DNA from: Leptospiraceae bacterium
Lineage (GTDB): Bacteria > Spirochaetota > Leptospiria > Leptospirales > Leptospiraceae
Direction of reading: 5' to 3'
Assembly (NCBI GenBank): GCA_027485405.1
Contig: JAIXRB010000082.1
Location: 19,178-83,177, forward strand
Length of the DNA: 64,000 nucleotides
Position 1 is the first letter of the stretch, and each line of letters begins with the position of its first letter. The notes beneath the pieces were generated by a model. That model was not told the origin of the DNA. It worked only from the letters and a program-made list of their open reading frames with translations, and did no database searches. A program made the position numbers and the translations under genes. Shown here one piece after another: positions 47,976 to 57,117 of this stretch.

Positions 47976-50405
47976 ATGAGCATACGATACAAATTTTTAC
48001 TTATTTTGGGCTTTAGCCAAATACTACTCCTGGTAGCACTTTCTGTCAGCTTTACTTATCTTTTAAGGGACGTAAAGAACATACCGCAGACGCAAAGAGC
48101 CGAAGATTTGGCTCGAAATTTTCAAAGAGAGCTCGAATTTAAAGATGAAAAACTGAGAATTCTTCTCCAAGAAATTACAGCAAACCCTCAAGCAAGATCC
48201 ATTTTTCTCTCTGGATTCGCAAATCGGGAAAATTTCCAAAAAGAACTTCCGTATTTGAAAGAAATTATGAATCGATATTCGCTTTCTATCTTTGAAATTG
48301 GAGACAAGCAAGGAACTGTTCTTTTCCGAGCCCATCGACCCAAAGACTTTGGAGATAGCAAACTAAAACAACCCATAATTCAGAAAGCTATTCAAGGAGA
48401 AATCACCTCAACTATCGAAGATGGAAACAGCGGACTTGGATTTCGACTCGCGGCTCCACTTTTTGACAAAGGAACAATTCTTATTGGTCAGGTGGTAGAT
48501 GATGCTTTCACCAAAACGATTACCAAAGATAACTCTATTCACTTAGCAATTTTTCAAGATGGAAAATTGAAAACCATTGGTTCTGATCTAATGAAGCGAG
48601 CAATAAGTACGAAGCAATTACCAAAGCAAACTAACTCTAGATTTGTTTTTGAAAAAGAACCGTATTATCTTGTGAAAATTCCTTACAGTGGAGAAAACAA
48701 CACTGTGAAAAACTTAGAGTTTATTGTAATGATCGATGAGAAAGTAGTTGAGAATAAAACAGGACAGATTTGGTCATTTTTCACTTTTGCTTCCTTCGCA
48801 TTATTTGCTGTAATACTTGGAACTTCTTTCTTATTTGCAAGGGATATGGTAGATGCCATCAAGCTTTTAACTCGTGCGATGAACAGTATCGATGAATGGC
48901 AACCTTCGAAACTACCGACCAAGAGAAAAGACGAAATAGGTCAAATGGGAAGAGTCTTCGTTGAGATGAAAGAAGAGCTTTATGAACACCAGACGAATTT
49001 GGAAGAGTTAGTGGAACAACGAACCAAGGAATTGAACGAAACATTGAAAGAGGTTCAGAAACTAAAAGAACAACAGGACGGTGACTATTTTCTTACTTCC
49101 CTTTTGATTAGACCTTTGCAAGGAATTTTTTCAAGCTCTGAAGTAGTGTCCACTTCACTCTTCGAAAAACAAAAAAAGGAATTTGTTTTTCGTAACAAAA
49201 CATCTAACATCGGAGGGGATTTAATAGTTGTTGATCAGGTAGTTTTGGTTCACCGAAAATACACCGTTTTTATGAATGCCGATGCCATGGGAAAATCAAT
49301 CCAAGGAGCAGGTGGAGCACTCGTAATGGGAACGGTGTTTCGCTCAATTTTGAATAGAACTGCGAAAGTAAGCTATCTTCAAGATAGACACCCTGAACGT
49401 TGGTTAAAGGATGTTTTTCAAGAAATCCACAATGTTTTTGTTAGTTTTGATGGGCATATGCTAATTTCTGCAGTGATTGGTCTGATAGACGAGGCATCCG
49501 GAACTTTGTATACTTTGAATTCAGAGCATCCTTGGGTAGTACTTTATCGAGACGGAAAGGCAAGTTACATTGGGCAGGAGACAACTCTTCGAAAAATAGG
49601 GTTTACAGAGATGAACAGCGAAGAAGTCACTATCGATATTCAGTCTTTAAAAAAAGGAGACGTTCTTCTTATTGGATCGGACGGAAGAGATGATATCCTG
49701 CTTGAGACTCTGGAGTCAGGTGTACGAGATATCAATCAGTCGGAGGCTTTATTTCTCTCTGTTGTCGAGAAATCAGAGGGCAATCTAAGGGGAATTTATG
49801 ATGGTTTAGTTGAAATCGGAGAGCTAACAGATGATTTGAGTCTTCTTAGAATTGGATACCAAGAAGAAATTGTGGAAAATTCAGAAAACAAGAATGATGA
49901 AAAAGGATATGAGTTTCATCAATTTGTCCAAGAAGGAATCTCTCACTACAAATCGGGGGATCTCGAGAGCTCAATTATCTCTATGGAGCTTGCCTTAGAA
50001 GCTGAGCCTCATGATTCTTATTGTCTCCGAGAAATCTCGAAACTCTATCTGAAAACAAAGAGATTTGATCGAGCAATTATCACTGCGAATAAGTATATAG
50101 AGGGTCATCCTGAAGATGCCGAATTTCTTTTTTATCTAGCCTATTCCTATAAACAAACGAAACAATATGAAAAAGCTTGTGATTTTGCAGAAAGATTGAG
50201 ACTTCGAGATCCAAAGAATACAAAAAATCTTTTCGTTTTAGCTGAGGTTCATATTCATCTGAACAATCGAGTGAAAGTTGAATCCATTCTTTATCATTTA
50301 GAGCAACTGCTTCCTGAGGATTCTAAAGTAGCTAAATTGAAAAACTTCTATTGGAAGAAAGTTAACGAACAGAATTTAAAGGAAAAAGAACTATCGGCGG
50401 TTTGA
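47976..50405 (+). CDS. Membrane sensor-HAMP-SpoIIE phosphatase with C-terminal TPRs
   Basis: An 809-residue protein: a membrane helix (8-30), an extracytoplasmic Cache-like domain (31-265; GLGFRLAAPLFD), a second helix (268-288), HAMP (290-335), a coiled coil, a SpoIIE/PP2C domain (about 405-625) and TPR repeats (about 645-800). Acidic motifs are GGD, ADAMGKS, SDGRDD and LTDDLS. It shares the linker QQDGDYFLTSLL and overall layout with the gene at 14802. The STAS gene ends 9 bases away, convergent, and is a likely substrate. Confidence 0.88.
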   Translation: MSIRYKFLLILGFSQILLLVALSVSFTYLLRDVKNIPQTQRAEDLARNFQRELEFKDEKLRILLQEITANPQARSIFLSGFANRENFQKELPYLKEIMNRYSLSIFEIGDKQGTVLFRAHRPKDFGDSKLKQPIIQKAIQGEITSTIEDGNSGLGFRLAAPLFDKGTILIGQVVDDAFTKTITKDNSIHLAIFQDGKLKTIGSDLMKRAISTKQLPKQTNSRFVFEKEPYYLVKIPYSGENNTVKNLEFIVMIDEKVVENKTGQIWSFFTFASFALFAVILGTSFLFARDMVDAIKLLTRAMNSIDEWQPSKLPTKRKDEIGQMGRVFVEMKEELYEHQTNLEELVEQRTKELNETLKEVQKLKEQQDGDYFLTSLLIRPLQGIFSSSEVVSTSLFEKQKKEFVFRNKTSNIGGDLIVVDQVVLVHRKYTVFMNADAMGKSIQGAGGALVMGTVFRSILNRTAKVSYLQDRHPERWLKDVFQEIHNVFVSFDGHMLISAVIGLIDEASGTLYTLNSEHPWVVLYRDGKASYIGQETTLRKIGFTEMNSEEVTIDIQSLKKGDVLLIGSDGRDDILLETLESGVRDINQSEALFLSVVEKSEGNLRGIYDGLVEIGELTDDLSLLRIGYQEEIVENSENKNDEKGYEFHQFVQEGISHYKSGDLESSIISMELALEAEPHDSYCLREISKLYLKTKRFDRAIITANKYIEGHPEDAEFLFYLAYSYKQTKQYEKACDFAERLRLRDPKNTKNLFVLAEVHIHLNNRVKVESILYHLEQLLPEDSKVAKLKNFYWKKVNEQNLKEKELSAV

Positions 50406-50414
50406 CGATAATTC

Positions 50415-50747
50415 TTAAAAAGATTTTATAGCATCTTCCGTAGTTTCAAATAATTGGACTACGGAAGAGATTTTAGAGATTTTAAAAATTTGTCTGATAG
50501 TCTTAGAAACTTTCGCAATGCGAAGGCCACCGCCAGCTTCAGATAATTTGTCGTTTAATGACATTATCAGTCCAAAACCTGAAGAATCTATGAAGTTAAC
50601 TCCACCTAAATCTAAAATAACCTTTATTTCATTTTGAGATATAAAGTTGTTGAGACGCTCTTTTAGAATTCCTGCATTTAACATATCTAAATTCCCATGA
50701 ATTCTGAGAATGTAGATTCCGTCTTGCTTGGATTCAAAATATTCCAT
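50415..50747 (-). CDS. STAS-domain anti-sigma factor antagonist
   Basis: A 110-residue STAS protein with LDLGGVNFIDSSGFGLI; Ser55 is in the position phosphorylated in SpoIIAA. In partner switching the unphosphorylated form binds an anti-sigma kinase and frees a sigma factor or other target. No kinase or sigma gene is in the window. It is convergent with the SpoIIE phosphatase, which should act on Ser55 if the two are partners. Confidence 0.9.
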   Translation of the reverse strand: MEYFESKQDGIYILRIHGNLDMLNAGILKERLNNFISQNEIKVILDLGGVNFIDSSGFGLIMSLNDKLSEAGGGLRIAKVSKTIRQIFKISKISSVVQLFETTEDAIKSF

Positions 50748-50791
50748 TGGAAGGTATTTTAAAAATACATTTAAATATTAGCTGGTCAATC

Positions 50792-52861
50792 TTAATTCAC
50801 AAATTTATCCCAATTCTCCTGGATTGCAATCGCCCTGAGAATGCTCCAAATGATCGGAGAGCCGTTCTCCGAATTCGTCAAAATTACAACTCCATAGCCT
50901 TTCGAGGCATGGAAGAAGGCTACCCCTTTGTGACCCTTGGTATGTCCCCCATGGAAAAAGTAAGGGGACTTGCCAGTTTCGTTGATAAAAAAACCTCTAC
51001 CGACGGAAGCATTGACCGTTAAGTTTGCGGCACTCATTTTCGGAGTGAGCATATAGATTGCTGATTTGGTTTTTAGAATTTGGGAGTTTCCATTTGCCGC
51101 CTTTGCCACTTCTACAAAAAGGTTTCCAATTTCTTCGGGAGTAGTCCATAGACCACCAGATCCGATTTCAGTAGGAATGAATCGTTTGTTTTCTAAAACA
51201 TTGCCGTTTGGATCGTGACCCGTTACAAAGTCTAAATCAGAATTAAAATTCTGCTCAAAAGTGCTCCTACTCCAGCCTAGAGGCTTAGAAACAAGGTCCT
51301 GGGTTACAGAAACGAATGACTTACGCGTAACTTCAGAAACCAATTCTTGGAGAACACTATATCCCCCGCCCGAATAACGAGATTTACTCCCAGCTTGATA
51401 ATAGATTCTCAACCCATTGCTTTCTTCATTTTTCAATTTATCTTTGATTTCAGAAATGGATTCCTTTTCTAGATTCTCAGGTAAATCCCAATCTCCCTTT
51501 TCAGTCAACCCACTCGTATGAGAAAGCAATGAATCTAAATTGATAAAACCAAATTGCTCGGGTTCCTCATTTTTGATGCGGTATTTGCGTAATTTTGATT
51601 CAATGTTTGTAAACAAATTAAGTTTTCCAAGTTCACTTAGCTTTACGATTGTGAATGCCGTAACTGGCTTAGTCAAGGAACCAGCACGGAAAAGTGTATT
51701 TGGCGTTAAAAGCTTTCCTGTATCCGCGTTGGAAATTCCATAATTTTTTTTCCATTCTAATTTGAAATTTTTAAAAACTGCAATTCCAACGCCTGGAACT
51801 TTATTTTCTTTTAACAAATCTAAAATTGTTACTTCATTTTCTATGGACTTCTTATCTTTAAAAACTAATTTTCTAGCATTGAACAATATTTCTGTTATAT
51901 GTGATTTATTTGAATTTAATTCTCCAACTGTTCCATGCCAGGGATTCACTAGAATAATTGACACTTTACTCTTTCGATCAAAATAAACCAAAGAAGCTAA
52001 GTTTTTGACCTTACCAAACTGCCAATGAAAATAATCTCCCAAAAATAATCCTTCACCAAACATAATTCGATCTTCAGAATAGCTATCTTTTACAAAAGTG
52101 TATTTAAACAATTCTTCAGTGGTTGATTTTTCTAAGATTTTTGGATTTAGTAGCTCCATTTGAAAAAGAAGTAAATCTTCTGGCGTGGAACTGATTCCAG
52201 AATTGCCTTTAAAAACATCCGATTCAATCAATTGAGTCTGTTTCATTTTCAAAGGCACAAACACATTCTTTTCTAAGATTTTAGAAAAAGATTCTTTTTC
52301 GATAGCTTCAACGATTCGAGCTAATACCACATAGTCTAAGCGAGTAAATTTCCAATACTGTCCAGGAAAGAAAGAAAGAGGTTTTTTGGTCTGAATTAAA
52401 ACATTATATGGATTCTTTTGATCTATTGGAACAACTTTTCCGTTGTTTTTTCTTTCAAGTTCTTGAAACTTTGGAAGTCCACTTGTATGTCGTAACAAAT
52501 GTACAATTTGAACTTCTGGATAAGGAAAATCGGGCAAATAAATATCTACCTTGTCGCTTAGCTTAAGTTTACCTCTTTCTAAAAGTTGCCGAATTAAGAA
52601 CGAAGTAAAAATTTGACTATTTTCTCCCAAAGGAAACGAATGCTTTTTATAAAGTTGCTTGGTTCGATATTCTTTGGAAGTGGAGATAGTTTCGCGAAAA
52701 ACAACTTTTCCTTTGATAGCAACAAACACCAAACCTTCAAACCCATCAGCTAAGAGCTCTTTTCTGATTCTCGATTGAGTTTCAGGGGAAAGCAAAGATG
52801 GTTCGACATCTCGACACTGCCAAGAAATCAATAAAACCAACAAAAAGAGGAAATTGCGCAT
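50792..52861 (-). CDS. Lipoprotein with two beta-lactamase-fold domains
   Basis: I start at the ATG at 52861 (689 residues), one base after the gpmI stop; a signal ending LLISWQC (Cys 16) follows. Domain 2 (about 345-680) keeps the serine beta-lactamase/esterase set: SLTK (Ser395, Lys398), RYSGGG (Tyr496) and HGG near the end. Domain 1 (about 30-325) has the fold landmarks (LLRHTSGLP) but SQIF at 82-85 in place of SxxK, so it is probably inactive. The active domain could be a D-Ala-D-Ala peptidase or esterase. Confidence 0.8.
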   Translation of the reverse strand: MRNFLFLLVLLISWQCRDVEPSLLSPETQSRIRKELLADGFEGLVFVAIKGKVVFRETISTSKEYRTKQLYKKHSFPLGENSQIFTSFLIRQLLERGKLKLSDKVDIYLPDFPYPEVQIVHLLRHTSGLPKFQELERKNNGKVVPIDQKNPYNVLIQTKKPLSFFPGQYWKFTRLDYVVLARIVEAIEKESFSKILEKNVFVPLKMKQTQLIESDVFKGNSGISSTPEDLLLFQMELLNPKILEKSTTEELFKYTFVKDSYSEDRIMFGEGLFLGDYFHWQFGKVKNLASLVYFDRKSKVSIILVNPWHGTVGELNSNKSHITEILFNARKLVFKDKKSIENEVTILDLLKENKVPGVGIAVFKNFKLEWKKNYGISNADTGKLLTPNTLFRAGSLTKPVTAFTIVKLSELGKLNLFTNIESKLRKYRIKNEEPEQFGFINLDSLLSHTSGLTEKGDWDLPENLEKESISEIKDKLKNEESNGLRIYYQAGSKSRYSGGGYSVLQELVSEVTRKSFVSVTQDLVSKPLGWSRSTFEQNFNSDLDFVTGHDPNGNVLENKRFIPTEIGSGGLWTTPEEIGNLFVEVAKAANGNSQILKTKSAIYMLTPKMSAANLTVNASVGRGFFINETGKSPYFFHGGHTKGHKGVAFFHASKGYGVVILTNSENGSPIIWSILRAIAIQENWDKFVN

Positions 52862-52862
52862 G

Positions 52863-54512
52863 CTAATTTTTGATAAGACTTGGTAAGTAGCCCTCCGGAG
52901 ACTCAAAGCCTAAAATATCAAAAACGGTACTTGCCACATTGCCCAGGCCTGCTTTGGGGTTTTCTATAAATTGGATTTTATTTTTAGGATCAACCACAAC
53001 CAATTGAACCGGATTCAGTGTATGACTTGTTTTAGGAACAAGTTTTCCATTGGAATCAATTTGCACATTGCCTTTCTTGTCCAATTGAAACATTTCATCC
53101 GCATTGCCATGGTCAGCTGTTATCAATAGGACTGTGTCTGTGTCTTCGCAAACCTTTAACACTTTTGCAAGACATTCATCTAAGAATTCTAAACTTTGAA
53201 CCGTAGCATCTAAGTTACCAGTGTGACCAACCATGTCTCCATTTGCGTAGTTCACGCGAAGGAAAGAATAGGCTTTTGAATTTAGCGCTTGAATGAGAGC
53301 TTCGGTTATCTCTCCAGCTTTCATTTCAGGTTTTTGATCAAAAGGGATTACATCGGATCTAATTTCCTGGTAGGTTTCCACTGTCTCATCAAAGTAACCG
53401 GACCTGTTTCCGTTCCAGAAAAATGTAACGTGACCAAATTTCTGTGTTTCTGAAAGAGCATATTGCTTTAATTTAGCATGAGCTAAGTATTCACCCATCG
53501 TACGATCTATGGTTGGAGGAGGTACCAAATACTGTTTAGGAATATGAAGGTCTCCATCGTACTGCATCATACCCGCAAATTCTATTTTTGGAAATCGAAC
53601 TCGATCAAAGAAAGAAAAATTCTCTTCGGTAAAAGCTCTAGAAATTTCGATGGCTCGATCTCCTCTAAAGTTAAAGAATACCACTGAATCTTTGTCCTGA
53701 ACTGGTCCAACGGGAATGCCATCTTTAACTATCACAAAGCCGGGTAAGTATTGATCTATAACTTTTGGGTCTTCGGTGTAAAGTGTCTGTAAAGCGTCTT
53801 TCGCAGTTTTAAACTCTCTTCCTATTCCAAGGACATGATGTTTCCAGCCTTCCTGGACGATATTCCAATCAGCTTCGTATCTATCCATTGTCAGCGTCAT
53901 GCGACCTCCGCCCGAAGCGATACAAATGTCCAAATCTTTGTTATCTTTCCGTTTTCCTGACAAATACTCCTCAAAGGTGATCAAATAGTCCATAGCCGAT
54001 TTTTCTGGAACATCTCTACCATCTAACAAAATATGTATTCTAATTTTATGAACCGAAGATTGAATAGCATTTTCAATCAGAGCCTTTAGATGGTCAATAT
54101 GGCTATGTACATTTCCATCTGAAAACAATCCTAAAAAATGAAGTGTAGATTTTTGTTCAATAGCATTGTTTGTAATTTTTTTCCAAACATTTCCAGCAAA
54201 CAGCGAACCTGAAGCGATTGATTCGCTCACTAACTTAGCACCTTGGTCAAACACTCGTCCTGCGCCTAAAGCATTGTGACCTACTTCTGAGTTACCCATA
54301 TCATCATCTGAGGGCATTCCCACTGCTTTTCCATGAGCTTGCAATAGAACCGTAGGTTTTTGAGACCAAAGTCCTTTTAATGTGGGTATTTTGGCTTTGT
54401 CTACAGCATTGCCTTTTTCTGCACCGGCTTTAGTATAGCCCACGCCATCTAGAATAACGAGCAGGACTCTGGACGCTAAAGGATCATTTGTTTTTTTTTT
54501 CAGATTGAGCAT
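52863..54512 (-). CDS. gpmI: 2,3-bisphosphoglycerate-independent phosphoglycerate mutase
   Basis: A 549-residue alkaline-phosphatase-superfamily enzyme: [11 protein letters not shown] at the N-terminus, [18 protein letters not shown] with the catalytic Ser, [26 protein letters not shown] and [11 protein letters not shown] metal ligands. It converts 3- to 2-phosphoglycerate in glycolysis with Mn. It lies 3 bases after the hybrid kinase gene and 1 base before the beta-lactamase-fold gene, so it is inside a regulatory-gene operon. Confidence 0.94.
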   Translation of the reverse strand: MLNLKKKTNDPLASRVLLVILDGVGYTKAGAEKGNAVDKAKIPTLKGLWSQKPTVLLQAHGKAVGMPSDDDMGNSEVGHNALGAGRVFDQGAKLVSESIASGSLFAGNVWKKITNNAIEQKSTLHFLGLFSDGNVHSHIDHLKALIENAIQSSVHKIRIHILLDGRDVPEKSAMDYLITFEEYLSGKRKDNKDLDICIASGGGRMTLTMDRYEADWNIVQEGWKHHVLGIGREFKTAKDALQTLYTEDPKVIDQYLPGFVIVKDGIPVGPVQDKDSVVFFNFRGDRAIEISRAFTEENFSFFDRVRFPKIEFAGMMQYDGDLHIPKQYLVPPPTIDRTMGEYLAHAKLKQYALSETQKFGHVTFFWNGNRSGYFDETVETYQEIRSDVIPFDQKPEMKAGEITEALIQALNSKAYSFLRVNYANGDMVGHTGNLDATVQSLEFLDECLAKVLKVCEDTDTVLLITADHGNADEMFQLDKKGNVQIDSNGKLVPKTSHTLNPVQLVVVDPKNKIQFIENPKAGLGNVASTVFDILGFESPEGYLPSLIKN

Positions 54513-54515
54513 AGT

Positions 54516-57113
54516 TTATTTTTTCCCATATAATATTCGTTTTACTTCTCTTGCGACTTCGTACATATCAATTGGCTTTACAAAAACCTGATCTACACCA
54601 TTCGGTAACTTAGATTCATTTAAAATGCTACTGTAGCCCGTGCAAACAATCGCAGGCAGATCAGGAGACATTCTTTTAATCTTTTCAACTAATTCCGTTC
54701 CATCCATGCCCTGCATCTTCTGATCAGTAACTAAAATGTCTACTTGTGTCGGATTTCGTCTATAAAATTCTAGTGCTGACTCCCCTGAGTTGAATTCCAA
54801 TACTTGAAATCCCATCATTGTAAAAGCATCTTTAAGGGAGGTCAGGATCAATTCATCATCGTCTACAAGCAATATCCTCGCCGTCTGAGACTGGTCAGAG
54901 TCTTGTTCCTTTGTTGAAGTACTTATCTCTTCTTGCTTTAAAAAAGTTTTATCAGCTACCTCAATAGCAACTGGCAGAAAAAAGGTAAACGTCGATCCAA
55001 TGCCTACTTCGCTAGTCATTTCGATTCCACCTTTTAAGCGTTTCAGAATCCCATGTACAATCGCCAGCCCAAGCCCAGTTCCACCGATATTCTCTTTTTC
55101 AGTAAAGAATGCTTCAAAAATTGTTTGATGCTTGCTTGCTGGAATTCCTTTCCCGTTATCCTCTATTAATACGGAATAATAATCCCCAGGAGAGAGCTTT
55201 AAACTAAGACTTGTTTTTTCTGTTTCCAGTTTTTCCCTTGAAATTGTGATTTTTATCATTGGTTCTTCTACTTCAGAGACTGCATGCATAGCATTCTGGA
55301 GTAAGTTGAAAGCAATCTGGAAAACTCCTGAAGCATAACTCAAAACATAACAAGGCGATTCGGTTAGACTTCGAATTATCTGCACCTGTATATCTTCTTG
55401 TCCTTTTATACTTCTTATGGCTTCCTCAATTTCATGTCGTATATCAATCGGATCAAAAGAGTCTTCTTTGGTCTTTGAAAAATTGATTACTTGTTGAACT
55501 ATGTTTTTTCCTTTTTCTGAAGATAGCCTAATTCTCGATAAATAGTTTTTTACTTTTTGTATGGACTCATCAGACGCGTTATTCAGTAAGGATTCCGAGA
55601 GAGTTGTGTAAGTATTAATCGGTTGCAAGATATTATTAAAATCATGGGCGATGCCCGCTGCGAGATTTCCGATACTTTCCCATTGCCGAGAAACAATTAA
55701 TTCCTTTTCTAAAGCTTTCTTTTTTTCTAATTCTTCCCTATACTCTTGGTTTATTCGAATAAGCTCTTTTGCTCTTTCAATTATTCTTATTTCTAAATTT
55801 GCTTTTTCGGCTTCCAATTCGCTAGTTTTTTTTCGCTCTTGCGAAATATTTTTAAGCAAACAAAGCCCGAGAGCCACATCTTTATCATCATTGAATATCG
55901 GTAAAGCAGTTGCCAATACAGGAACACCGAAAAGTGAAAATTCTTTTTCTACAGTATGTCCCAGTAGAGCATCTTCAAAAACAGCGTCTAAAGCAGATCC
56001 AATCTCATTTGAGAACATTTCGTTCGGTTTATTGCCAACCCAAGAATTTATTGGATATCCTAAGCCAATCGATAGGGTTCCACCCGAAGATACAATTCTC
56101 TTTTCTATATCGAAAACATGAACATCTTGGTTTGGCAAATTATCTACTATTGTAGCCAAAATCAATTGATTTTGTCGCGAAGACTCAACTTCTTTGGTTA
56201 TATCTGTGAAAGTAAGCGAAACTCCATGTAAGAATTTCACAATATTAACTTTGAAATTAGAAAATCTCTTTGGCAAAGGAAAGCGAACGTCCTTTGTTTT
56301 GTTTTCTCCTGTCATTGCGACTAAATATATATCTTCTATCAATGAATCCATATATCTAAAGTTTCCATTAAAGAGTTCCTCAGGAGTAACACCTTTAACC
56401 AAAGAATTAAATGAAAAAATTAAATTCGCTTTTGGATTTGATTCCCATAGCTTTAAGATCGGCTGGCCCATAGTTTGAAAGCCCTTGATTTCAAAAATGA
56501 TAACAGGTAATTGCGAAGACTCTAATAGAGATCGAAGCAAAGATTCTCGATCTCTGATAACCGAATGTGCATTTTTCTTCTCTGTGATATCAATGATGGC
56601 GGAGCGAATAAAACTTTGATCATTTTCATGAAAGATCACACTTTCAATCTGAAAAAAAGTCTCTAGGCTATTGGCATTATAAGCTTTAACTTCACAAGTC
56701 TGTTTCTTACCGGTTTCTATAACGGAATTCAAATGACTAAAATATGTATCATGGCTACTTCCAGCAATGTAGGCGGAAAAAGGTTTATTTCTTAAGAATG
56801 ATCTTCCTTTACCGAGGTAATTGCAAGCAGTTAAGTTTATATCATAAATCAATCCTCTCGAATCCGTAGTTAAAATTCCGATAGGCGAAAAATCATACAA
56901 ATCCTGGTATTTGCTTAAGCTGAGTTTAATTTCCTTTTGAGATAACTGTAACTCCTCATTTTGCAATTGTAACTCTATCTGGTAAACATCTAATTCGTGT
57001 ATAATTTTCTCTAAGTCAGCTTGTTGAATAAGTCTGTTTTCTGCAGGCTGACTAGATAAAAGTTGCTCTGCTCGGGTTCTTAGCTCATCTATTTTTGTGA
57101 TGAATTTTTGCAT
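54516..57113 (-). CDS. Hybrid sensor histidine kinase (PAS-HisKA-HATPase-REC)
   Basis: An 865-residue soluble kinase. A coiled coil leads into about three PAS-like domains (about 65-430). The HisKA block IAHDFNNIL has His at about 488, followed by HATPase motifs DNGKGIP and GGTGLGLAIV (about 640-700) and a C-terminal receiver (VDDDE, TDQKMQGMD, KPID; about 750-860). It should phosphorylate its own receiver or an unknown partner. It lies 4 bases after the CheB/CheR fusion gene, so the two very likely work together. Confidence 0.9.
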   Translation of the reverse strand: MQKFITKIDELRTRAEQLLSSQPAENRLIQQADLEKIIHELDVYQIELQLQNEELQLSQKEIKLSLSKYQDLYDFSPIGILTTDSRGLIYDINLTACNYLGKGRSFLRNKPFSAYIAGSSHDTYFSHLNSVIETGKKQTCEVKAYNANSLETFFQIESVIFHENDQSFIRSAIIDITEKKNAHSVIRDRESLLRSLLESSQLPVIIFEIKGFQTMGQPILKLWESNPKANLIFSFNSLVKGVTPEELFNGNFRYMDSLIEDIYLVAMTGENKTKDVRFPLPKRFSNFKVNIVKFLHGVSLTFTDITKEVESSRQNQLILATIVDNLPNQDVHVFDIEKRIVSSGGTLSIGLGYPINSWVGNKPNEMFSNEIGSALDAVFEDALLGHTVEKEFSLFGVPVLATALPIFNDDKDVALGLCLLKNISQERKKTSELEAEKANLEIRIIERAKELIRINQEYREELEKKKALEKELIVSRQWESIGNLAAGIAHDFNNILQPINTYTTLSESLLNNASDESIQKVKNYLSRIRLSSEKGKNIVQQVINFSKTKEDSFDPIDIRHEIEEAIRSIKGQEDIQVQIIRSLTESPCYVLSYASGVFQIAFNLLQNAMHAVSEVEEPMIKITISREKLETEKTSLSLKLSPGDYYSVLIEDNGKGIPASKHQTIFEAFFTEKENIGGTGLGLAIVHGILKRLKGGIEMTSEVGIGSTFTFFLPVAIEVADKTFLKQEEISTSTKEQDSDQSQTARILLVDDDELILTSLKDAFTMMGFQVLEFNSGESALEFYRRNPTQVDILVTDQKMQGMDGTELVEKIKRMSPDLPAIVCTGYSSILNESKLPNGVDQVFVKPIDMYEVAREVKRILYGKK

Positions 57114-57117
57114 TTGC

